From the NCBI GenBank assembly GCA_002943765.1, contig PQWQ01000008.1, positions 2,170,001-2,234,000 of the forward strand: a stretch of DNA of 64,000 nt, written 5' to 3'. The stretch is from Psoroptes ovis (taxonomy: Eukaryota > Arthropoda > Arachnida > Sarcoptiformes > Psoroptidae). Positions within the stretch are counted from its first letter, which is position 1. Each line of letters begins with the position of its first letter. The notes under the pieces were generated by a model. That model had not been told where the DNA came from. It saw only the letters and a program-made list of their open reading frames with translations, and ran no database searches. The translations under genes were made by a program, and so were the position numbers. Of this stretch, positions 25,398-35,037 are shown in pieces.

Positions 25398-28300
25398 ATG
25401 TATAGCCTTAGATTTTTTCGAAAAATTCAAAAATTTCCACGTACTATAACCTTAGATTTTTTCGATTTTTTGAAAAAAGATGGCTGTGTATAGCCTTTGA
25501 TTTTTTTGAAAAAAGATGGCAGTGTATAGCCTTTGATTTTTTTGAAAAAAACGCCTTACTATTGCCTTTGATTTTTTTGAAAAAAATGCCTTACTATAGC
25601 CTTTGATTTTTTTGAAAAAAGATGGCAGTGGATAGCCTTTGATTTTTCTGAAAAAATTGCCTTACTATAGCCTTTGATTTTTCTGAAAAAAGATGGCAGT
25701 GGATAGCCTTTGATTTTTCTGAAAAAATTGCCTTACTATTGCCTTTGATTTTTTTGAAAAAAGATGGCAGTGGATAGCCTTTGATTTTTCTGAAAAAATT
25801 GCCTTACTATAGCCTTTGATTTTTCTGAAAAAAGATGGCAGTGGATAGCCTTTGATTTTTCTGAAAAAATTGCCTTACTATAGCCTTTGATTTTTCTGAA
25901 AAAATTGCCTTACTATAGCCTTTGATTTTTTTTAAAAAAATTGCCTTACTATAGCCTTTGATTTTTTTGAAAAAAGATGGCAGTGGATAGCCTTTGATTT
26001 TTCTGAAAAAATTGCCTTACTATAGCCTTTGATTTTTCTGAAAAAATTGCCTTACTATAGCCTTTGATTTTTCTGAAAAAATTGCCTTACTATAGCCTTT
26101 GATTTTTTCACAAAAATTTGCCTTACTATTGCCTTTGATTTTTTTGAAAAAATTGCCTTACTATTGCCTTTGATTTTTCTGAAAAAATTGCCTTACTATT
26201 GCCTTTGATTTTTTTGAAAAAAGATGGCAGTGGATAGCCTTTGATTTTTCTGAAAAAATTGCCTTACTATAGCCTTTGATTTTTCTGAAAAAAGATGGCA
26301 GTGGATAGCCTTTGATTTTTCTGAAAAAATTGCCTTACTATAGCCTTTGATTTTTCTGAAAAAATTGCCTTACTATAGCCTTTGATTTTTTTTAAAAAAA
26401 TTGCCTTACTATAGCCTTTGATTTTTTTGAAAAAAGATGGCAGTGGATAGCCTTTGATTTTTCTGAAAAAATTGCCTTACTATAGCCTTTGATTTTTCTG
26501 AAAAAAACGCCTTACTATTGCCTTTGATTTTTTTGAAAAAAATGCCTTACTATAGCCTTTGATTTTTTTGAAAAAAGATGGCAGTGGATAGCCTTTGATT
26601 TTTCTGAAAAAATTGCCTTACTATAGCCTTTGATTTTTCTGAAAAAAGATGGCAGTGGATAGCCTTTGATTTTTCTGAAAAAATTGCCTTACTATAGCCT
26701 TTGATTTTTCTGAAAAAAATGCCTTACTATAGCCTTTGATTTTTCTGAAAAAAGATGGCAGTGGATAGCCTTTGATTTTTCTGAAAAAATTGCCTTACTA
26801 TAGCCTTTGATTTTTCTGAAAAAAATGCCTTACTATAGCCTTTGATTTTTCTGAAAAAAGATGGCAGTGGATAGCCTTTGATTTTTCTGAAAAAATTGCC
26901 TTACTATTGCCTTTGATTTTTCTGAAAAATTGCCTTACTATTGCCTTTGATTTTTTTGAAAAAAGATGGCAGTGGATAGCCTTTGCTTTTTTGAAAAAAT
27001 TGTCTTATAATAGCCTTTGATTTTTTCACAAAAATTTGCCTTACTATTGCCTTTGATTTTTTTGAAAAAATTGCCTTACTATTGCCTTTGCTTTTTTGAA
27101 AAAATTGTCTTATAATAGCCTTTGATTTTTTCACAAAAAATTGCCTTACTATTGCCTTTGATTTTTTTGAAAAAAGATGGCAGTGGATAGCCTTTGATTT
27201 TTCTGAAAAAATTGCCTTACTATTGCCTTTGATTTTTTTGAAAAAAGATGGCAGTGGATAGCCTTTGATTTTTCTGAAAAAATTGCCTTACTATAGCCTT
27301 TGATTTTTCTGAAAAAAGATGGCAGTGGATAGCCTTTGATTTTTTTGAAAAAAGATGGCAGTGGATAGCCTTTGATTGTTTCGAAAAAATGCCTTACTAT
27401 TGCCTTTGATTTTTTTTAAAAAAATTGCCTTACTATAGCCTTTGATTTTTTTGAAAAAAGATGGCAGTGGATAGCCTTTGATTTTTCTGAAAAAATTGCC
27501 TTACTATAGCCTTTGATTTTTCTGAAAAAAACGCCTTACTATTGCCTTTGATTTTTTTGAAAAAAATGCCTTACTATAGCCTTTGATTTTTTTGAAAAAA
27601 GATGGCAGTGGATAGCCTTTGATTTTTCTGAAAAAATTGCCTTACTATAGCCTTTGATTTTTCTGAAAAAAGATGGCAGTGGATAGCCTTTGATTTTTCT
27701 GAAAAAATTGCCTTACTATAGCCTTTGATTTTTCTGAAAAAAATGCCTTACTATAGCCTTTGATTTTTCTGAAAAAAGATGGCAGTGGATAGCCTTTGAT
27801 TTTTCTGAAAAAATTGCCTTACTATAGCCTTTGATTTTTCTGAAAAAAGATGGCAGTGGATAGCCTTTGATTTTTCAAAAAAATTGCCTTACTATAGCCT
27901 TTGATTTTTTTGGAAAAATTGCCTTACTATAGCCTTTGATTGTTTGGAAAAATTGCCAGTCTATTGCCTTTGATTTTTTTGAAAAAAGATGGCAGTGTAT
28001 AGCCTTAGATTTTTTCAGAAAAATTGCCTTACTATTGCCTTTGCTTTTTTCAAAAAAATTGCCTTACTATAGCCTTTGATTTTTTTGAAAAAAGATGGCA
28101 GTGTATAGCCTTTGATTTTTTTGGAAAAAATTGCCAGTCTATTGCCTTTGATTTTTTTGAAAAAAGATGGCAGTGTATAGCCTTAGATTTTTTCAGAAAA
28201 ATTGCCTTACTATTGCCTTTGCTTTTTTCAAAAAAATTGCCTTACTATAGCCTTTGATTTTTCTGAAAAAAGATGGCAGTGGATAGCCTTTGATTTTTCT

Positions 28301-31300
28301 GAAAAAATTGCCTTACTATAGCCTTTGATTTTTCTGAAAAAATTGCCTTACTATAGCCTTTGATTTTTTTTAAAAAAATTGCCTTACTATAGCCTTTGAT
28401 TTTTTTGAAAAAAGATGGCAGTGGATAGCCTTTGATTTTTCTGAAAAAATTGCCTTACTATAGCCTTTGATTTTTTCACAAAAATTTGCCTTACTATTGC
28501 CTTTGATTTTTTTGAAAAAATTGCCTTACTATTGCCTTTGATTTTTCTGAAAAAATTGCCTTACTATTGCCTTTGATTTTTTTGAAAAAAGATGGCAGTG
28601 GATAGCCTTTGATTTTTCTGAAAAAATTGCCTTACTATAGCCTTTGATTTTTCTGAAAAAAGATGGCAGTGGATAGCCTTTGATTTTTCTGAAAAAATTG
28701 CCTTACTATAGCCTTTGATTTTTCTGAAAAAATTGCCTTACTATAGCCTTTGATTTTTTTTAAAAAAATTGCCTTACTATAGCCTTTGATTTTTTTGAAA
28801 AAAGATGGCAGTGGATAGCCTTTGATTTTTCTGAAAAAATTGCCTTACTATAGCCTTTGATTTTTCTGAAAAAAACGCCTTACTATTGCCTTTGATTTTT
28901 TTGAAAAAAATGCCTTACTATAGCCTTTGATTTTTTTGAAAAAAGATGGCAGTGGATAGCCTTTGATTTTTCTGAAAAAATTGCCTTACTATAGCCTTTG
29001 ATTTTTCTGAAAAAAGATGGCAGTGGATAGCCTTTGATTTTTCTGAAAAAATTGCCTTACTATAGCCTTTGATTTTTCTGAAAAAATGCCTTACTATAGC
29101 CTTTGATTTTTCTGAAAAAAGATGGCAGTGGATAGCCTTTGATTTTTCTGAAAAAATTGCCTTACTATAGCCTTTGATTTTTCTGAAAAAAATGCCTTAC
29201 TATAGCCTTTGATTTTTCTGAAAAAGATGGCAGTGGATAGCCTTTGCTTTTTTGAAAAAATTGTCTTATAATAGCCTTTGATTTTTTCACAAAAATTTGC
29301 CTTACTATTGCCTTTGATTTTTTTGAAAAAATTGCCTTACTATTGCCTTTGATTTTTCTGAAAAAATTGCCTTACTATTGCCTTTGATTTTTTTGAAAAA
29401 AGATGGCAGTGGATAGCCTTTGCTTTTTTGAAAAAATTGTCTTATAATAGCCTTTGATTTTTTCACAAAAATTTGCCTTACTATTGCCTTTGCTTTTTTG
29501 AAAAAATTGTCTTATAATAGCCTTTGATTTTTTTGAAAAAATTGCCTTACTATTGCCTTTGCTTTTTTGAAAAAATTGTCTTATAATAGCCTTTGATTTT
29601 TTCACAAAAAATTGCCTTACTATTGCCTTTGATTTTTTTGAAAAAAGATGGCAGTGGATAGCCTTTGATTTTTCTGAAAAAATTGCCTTACTATTGCCTT
29701 TGATTTTTTTGAAAAAAGATGGCAGTGGATAGCCTTTGATTTTTCTGAAAAAATTGCCTTACTATAGCCTTTGATTTTTCTGAAAAAAGATGGCAGTGGA
29801 TAGCCTTTGATTTTTTTGAAAAAAGATGGCAGTGGATAGCCTTTGATTGTTTCGAAAAAATGCCTTACTATTGCCTTTGATTTTTTTTAAAAAAATTGCC
29901 TTACTATAGCCTTTGATTTTTTTGAAAAAAGATGGCAGTGGATAGCCTTTGATTTTTCTGAAAAAATTGCCTTACTATAGCCTTTGATTTTTCTGAAAAA
30001 AACGCCTTACTATTGCCTTTGATTTTTTTGAAAAAAATGCCTTACTATAGCCTTTGATTTTTTTGAAAAAAGATGGCAGTGGATAGCCTTTGATTTTTCT
30101 GAAAAAATTGCCTTACTATAGCCTTTGATTTTTCTGAAAAAAGATGGCAGTGGATAGCCTTTGATTTTTCTGAAAAAATTGCCTTACTATAGCCTTTGAT
30201 TTTTCTGAAAAAAATGCCTTACTATAGCCTTTGATTTTTCTGAAAAAAGATGGCAGTGGATAGCCTTTGATTTTGCCTTACTATAGCCTTTGATTTTTCT
30301 GAAAAAAGATGGCAGTGGATAGCCTTTGATTTTTCAAAAAAATTGCCTTACTATAGCCTTTGATTTTTTTGGAAAAATTGCCTTACTATAGCCTTTGATT
30401 GTTTGGAAAAATTGCCAGTCTATTGCCTTTGATTTTTTTGAAAAAAGATGGCAGTGTATAGCCTTAGATTTTTTCAGAAAAATTGCCTTACTATTGCCTT
30501 TGCTTTTTTCAAAAAAATTGCCTTACTATAGCCTTTGATTTTTTTGAAAAAAGATGGCAGTGTATAGCCTTTGATTTTTTTGGAAAAAATTGCCAGTCTA
30601 TTGCCTTTGATTTTTTTGAAAAAAGATGGCAGTGTATAGCCTTAGATTTTTTCAGAAAAATTGCCTTACTATTGCCTTTGCTTTTTTCAAAAAAATTGCC
30701 TTACTATAGCCTTTGATTTTTTTGAAAAAAGATGGCAGTGTATAGCCTTTGATTTTTTTGGAAAAATTGCCAGTCTATTGCCTTTGATTTTTTTGAAAAA
30801 AGATGGCAGTGTATAGCCTTTGCATTTTTCAAAAAAATTGCCTTACTATTGCCTTTGATTTTTTTTAAAAAAATTGCCTTACTATAGCCTTTGATTTTTT
30901 TGAAAAAAGATGGCAGTGGATAGCCTTTGATTTTTCTGAAAAAATTGCCTTACTATAGCCTTTGATTTTTCTGAAAAAAACGCCTTACTATTGCCTTTGA
31001 TTTTTTTGAAAAAAATGCCTTACTATAGCCTTTGATTTTTTTGAAAAAAGATGGCAGTGGATAGCCTTTGATTTTTCTGAAAAAATTGCCTTACTATAGC
31101 CTTTGATTTTTCTGAAAAAAGATGGCAGTGGATAGCCTTTGATTTTTCTGAAAAAATTGCCTTACTATAGCCTTTGATTTTTCTGAAAAAAATGCCTTAC
31201 TATAGCCTTTGATTTTTCTGAAAAAAGATGGCAGTGGATAGCCTTTGATTTTTCTGAAAAAATTGCCTTACTATAGCCTTTGATTTTTCTGAAAAAAGAT

Positions 31301-32634
31301 GGCAGTGGATAGCCTTTGATTTTTCTGAAAAAATTGCCTTACTATAGCCTTTGATTTTTCTGAAAAAAATGCCTTACTATAGCCTTTGATTTTTCTGAAA
31401 AAAGATGGCAGTGGATAGCCTTTGATTTTTCTGAAAAAATTGCCTTACTATAGCCTTTGATTTTTCTGAAAAAAGATGGCAGTGGATAGCCTTTGATTTT
31501 TCAAAAAAATTGCCTTACTATAGCCTTTGATTTTTTTGGAAAAATTGCCTTACTATAGCCTTTGATTGTTTGGAAAAATTGCCAGTCTATTGCCTTTGAT
31601 TTTTTTGAAAAAAGATGGCAGTGTATAGCCTTAGATTTTTTCAGAAAAATTGCCTTACTATTGCCTTTGCTTTTTTCAAAAAAATTGCCTTACTATAGCC
31701 TTTGATTTTTTTGAAAAAAGATGGCAGTGTATAGCCTTTGATTTTTTTGGAAAAAATTGCCAGTCTATTGCCTTTGATTTTTTTGAAAAAAGATGGCAGT
31801 GTATAGCCTTAGATTTTTTCAGAAAAATTGCCTTACTATTGCCTTTGCTTTTTTCAAAAAAATTGCCTTACTATAGCCTTTGATTTTTTTGAAAAAAGAT
31901 GGCAGTGTATAGCCTTTGATTTTTTTGGAAAAAATTGCCAGTCTATTGCCTTTGATTTTTTTGAAAAAAGATGGCAGTGTATAGCCTTTGCTTTTTTCGA
32001 AAAAATTGCCAGTCTATTGCCTTTGATTTTTTTGGAAAAATTGCCAGTCTATTGCCTTTGATTTTTTTGAAAAAAGATGGCAGTGTATAGCCTTTGCATT
32101 TTTCAAAAAAATTGCCTTACTATAGCCTTTGATTTTTTCAAAAAACTTGGCAGTCTATTGCCTTTGATTTTTTTGAAAAAAGATGGCAGTGTATAGCCTT
32201 TGATTTTTTTGAAAAAAGATGGCAGTGTATAGCCTTTGATTTTTTTGAAAAAAGATGGCAGTGTATAGCCTTTGATTTTTTTGAAAAAAGATGGCAGTGT
32301 ATAGCCTTTGATTTTTTTGAAAAAAGATGGCAGTGTATAGCCTTTGCTTTTTTCGAAAAAATTGCCAGTCTATTGCCTTTGATTTTTTTGGAAAAATTGC
32401 CAGTCTATTGCCTTTGATTTTTTTGAAAAAAGATGGCAGTGTATAGCCTTTGCATTTTTCAAAAAAATTGCCTTACTATAGCCTTTGATTTTTTTGGAAA
32501 AATTGCCTTACTATAGCCTTTGATTTTTTTGGAAAAATTGCCAGTCTATTGCCTTTGATTTTTTCAAAAAACTTGGCAGTCTATTGCCTTTGATTTTTTT
32601 GAAAAAAGATGGCAGTGTATAGCCTTTGCTTTTT
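25398..32634 (+). repeat. Satellite array of ~35/36-bp monomers with higher-order blocks
   Basis: About 7.2 kb of head-to-tail monomers sharing the head AGCCTTTGATTTTT(T/C)TGAAAAA. There are two main tails: type A (ttgccttactat, monomer ~35 bp) and type B (gatggcagtggat or gatggcagtgtat, ~36 bp). A and B are mixed in recurring orders. Longer blocks recur: sequence near 26904 and 27531 reappears about 2471 bp later (29375, 30002). A segment at 28024 recurs at 30483, 31650 and 31828. A left-edge unit (25417-25460) contains the third tail type, with ATTTCCACGTACTAT. ORFs inside the array only reflect the repeat period. Confidence 0.95.
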
Positions 32635-33060
32635 TATAGTACGTGGAAATTTTTCAATTTTTCAAAAAAATCTAAGGCTATAGTACGTGGAAATTTTTCA
32701 ATTTTTCAAAAAAATCTAAGGCTATAGTACGTGGAAATTTTTCAATTTTTCAAAAAAATCTAAGGCTATAGTACGTGGAAATTTTTCAATTTTTCAAAAA
32801 AATCTTAGGCTATAGTACGTGGAAATTTTTCAATTTTTCAAAAAAATCTTAGGCTATAGTACGTGGAAATTTTTCAATTTTTCAAAAAAATCTTAGGCTA
32901 TAGTACGTGGAAATTTTTCAATTTTTCAAAAAAATCTTAGGCTATAGTACGTGGAAATTTTTCAATTTTTCAAAAAAATCTTAGGCTATAGTACGTGGAA
33001 ATTTTTCAATTTTTCAAAAAAATCTTAGGCTATAGTACGTGGAAATTTTTCAAAAAATTC
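32635..33060 (-). repeat. Inverted 44-bp sub-array at the right end of the satellite
   Basis: Ten copies (the last partial) begin with ATAGTACGTGGAAATTTTTC at 32636, 32680, 32724, 32768, 32812, 32856, 32900, 32944, 32988 and 33032. Read on the minus strand, each unit is AGCCTTAGATTTTTTTGAAAAA followed by a tail ending in TTTCCACGTACTAT, that is, the satellite head with a third tail (type C). Orientation is opposite to the main array. The first three units have CTAAGG and later ones CTTAGG, so the copies spread in order. Confidence 0.93.
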
Positions 33061-33292
33061 AAAAATTACTATAATCGACTTACACTTTCTCAAAAATCAC
33101 GTTTGGCCATCTCTGAATAAAAATAGTTAGTAATGTGCTTGAGTCATGAATAGAATCGATTAGTGAGCCAATATGACAATAGTTGAATGAATGAAACCTG
33201 TTTATATTTATGTTTACCTGAAGGTTTGTTAATCATGCATCCCAAAGTGTTCATCGAGTATTCATAATATTTACTGTGGTTAATTTAAAAAA

Positions 33293-34004
33293 ATGTATTA
33301 CATGTTGCTATTGGCGATTTTACTTAATGAACAATGTAAGTGTTTGGACATTATCCATTTTGGATTTTGCTAATGAATACGATCATTTTTTGATTAAGTT
33401 ATTTGGGTGAGCAATTACGAATGTTATGTATGCGATAATCAAGAAGATAACAATGGAAAATGTATTCGTACAGTAAAAACTTGTAATCTTGATGATAATA
33501 GCTGTATGACTGTTGTACGATGGGGAAGTATGTCCATCTATTGTCTTAATAATACCAATTTATTTCAATCAATCGCTTTTCTATAAGGTACACCGTATTG
33601 GGATCCAACAGGCCAAAAACAATACTACATTTCGAAACAATGTTCCACTTTGGTAAGCTTCTGAATTATAATTGTCATTCATATCAATTCATTTTTTTTT
33701 TTTTTGTTGCTGCCACCAAACAGTCACAATGTCAAGAAGCTCGTCAAAATTCTAGCCGCCGTTGTGACCGAATCTGGTATAATGATTGGGAATGTGTAGA
33801 ATGTTGTACTGGTGATCGTTGCAATTATTACATAACCGTAAGTTTCATCAAACCTTCAGAGATGCTTATTCTTGATGACTAATCTTTTGGTCATAATCCT
33901 TCGTTGAATAGCTCGGAACAGCGACCATTAGAAGCAATCAATGTTTGATAATGGCTTCGATTATTGCGAGTTTGCTTGCTATGATTGTACAATATTTTCA
34001 TTGA
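33293..34004 (+). CDS. Ly6/uPAR three-finger protein, secreted and probably GPI-anchored
   Basis: Exons 33293-33335, 33399-33527, 33588-33652, 33724-33837 and 33912-34004 give 147 residues. A short hydrophobic signal peptide (MYYMLLLAILL) precedes a Cys-rich domain: ECYVCD, GKCIRTVKTC, SCM, KQCSTLSQCQEA, RRCDR, then ECVECCTGDRCN, the hallmark CC..D.CN close of Ly6 domains. A hydrophobic C-terminal tail (CLIMASIIASLLAMIVQYF) suggests a GPI signal. Arthropod relatives such as Quiver/Boudin/Crooked act at cell surfaces on channels or septate junctions; which one this matches cannot be told. Five tiny exons in about 700 bp is the usual fragmented structure for this family. It starts about 230 bp from the satellite edge. 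Confidence 0.85.
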
Positions 34005-34311
34005 TTTAAATATTGAATTTTTTATGATAAAATTTGATCTGAAAATTGACCAATAATAAATTTGATTGTCATATGCTTGAAATAATAATTAACAATTGAC
34101 TAGATGGCATGAGTGTACTTTGTTTATATATTCATATGCGAGGTGCCTATTTACACATAGCATTCTATTTCAACCCGATAGGACTTTTATTCATTAAATG
34201 CCTTTTTACACCAATGTGTATTTTCACACATGTGATTTTAGTGAAATAGAAAATATTCAAATAAAAAAAAAATATCTCTCGTTTTTTGTTAATTGATTGA
34301 TTGATCACTAA
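34005..34311 (+). other. Spacer between the Ly6 gene and the PET117-like gene
   Basis: 307 bp, AT-rich. Contains an AATAAA-type signal near 34053 for the Ly6 transcript. Nothing coding seen. Confidence 0.4.
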
Positions 34312-34536
34312 ATGCCATTAGGAACACACCAAAAAATTTTTCTAGGCTGGTAAGTGCTTGATTGCATTTTGCTGATCTCCAATGGATTGATTCAATGTTT
34401 TTTGATTTAAAGGTTATTTTTTGGTTCATTGGGTATCGCTAGTTTTGTTTATGTTAAAAGTGATTATTTCATTGATCGTGATGAAGCAATAAAAGTACGA
34501 GAAGAAATACGGCGTAAATTAGAACAAGAACAATAA
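34312..34536 (+). CDS. Small single-pass mitochondrial protein, PET117-like (tentative)
   Basis: Two exons, 34312-34349 and 34413-34536, give 53 residues. The splice falls inside a Trp codon with strong GTAAGT and AG sites. One hydrophobic segment (IFLGWLFFGSLGIASFVYV) is followed by a charged helix rich in Arg, Lys and Glu. Aligned without gaps to human PET117 as I remember it, the Lys and Leu-Gly before the membrane segment, the V.VK after it and several Arg positions coincide. PET117 is a matrix-side factor for cytochrome c oxidase (COX15/heme A) assembly. The neighbour TIMM10 is also mitochondrial and begins only 73 nt downstream. Other tiny mitochondrial proteins such as PIGBOS1 are weaker alternatives. 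Confidence 0.6.
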
Positions 34537-34609
34537 TAAATAACATTCAAATTTGTGAAAATCCAGCGAAGCCCAGTGAAAATCAGTGAAACCACACACA
34601 CACCCAAAA

Positions 34610-34915
34610 ATGGCTCAATTTAATTTAGATCCATCTAAAATGCAAATCATTAATGAATTAGAAGTGGAAATGGTTGCCGATATGTATAATCGTATGACAC
34701 GTGCATGTCGTTTGAAATGTGTTGTACGTAAATATAAAGATTCCGAGTTGAGTAAAGGTGAATCAGTATGCATTGATCGTTGTGTAGCTAAATATTTGGA
34801 TATTCATGATAAAATTGGTAAAAAATTGAATTCACTGTCTCGAATGGATGAAGAAGTGGCCAAGAAACTTCAAGAACAACAACAACAGCAGCAACAACAA
34901 CAATCGCAAAAATAA
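34610..34915 (+). CDS. TIMM10: Mitochondrial import chaperone Tim10
   Basis: Single exon, 101 residues. Tim10 pairs with Tim9 as a hexameric chaperone in the intermembrane space, escorting hydrophobic carrier proteins to the TIM22 translocase. The twin CX3C motifs are present (CRLKC and CIDRC), as are ELEVEMVADMYNRMT, LSKGESVC and KYLDIHDKIGKKL. A poly-Gln tail of about 12 residues extends the C terminus beyond the usual ~90 residues. The ATG at 34610 is the only suitable start; the in-frame codon at 34586 is GTG. It faces KARS1 tail-to-tail with about 120 bp between the stops. AATAAA lies at 35018. Confidence 0.95.
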   Translation: MAQFNLDPSKMQIINELEVEMVADMYNRMTRACRLKCVVRKYKDSELSKGESVCIDRCVAKYLDIHDKIGKKLNSLSRMDEEVAKKLQEQQQQQQQQQSQK

Positions 34916-35017
34916 TCGAACGACAGCCCAAAAACTGAATAATTGTTTGAATGACTGGTTTGACATATTTCATTTCATTATAGTTATAATCATTAAATTT
35001 TGATAGTAAACAAAACA

Positions 35018-35023
35018 AATAAA
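35018..35023 (+). terminator. Poly(A) signal of TIMM10
   Basis: AATAAA about 100 nt after the TIMM10 stop and 15 bp from the end of the convergent KARS1 reading frame. Confidence 0.45.
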
Positions 35024-35037
35024 AATCATGGCCCTAA

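Noticed and set aside
26904..32061. ORFs of about 76-77 codons repeated along the satellite on both strands
   Set aside because: They are translations of the 35/36-bp monomers (36 is a multiple of three) and contain only repeat-derived Phe/Lys/Cys patterns. No start context, splice sites or family features.
25398..33060. CRISPR array or centromere-only explanation for the repeat block
   Set aside because: There are no unique spacers between repeats and the genome is eukaryotic. A centromere role cannot be judged from one small array flanked by active genes.
34586..34609. Upstream in-frame start for TIMM10
   Set aside because: The codon is GTG and the added residues (KPHTHPK) do not resemble Tim10. 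The ATG at 34610 fits family length.
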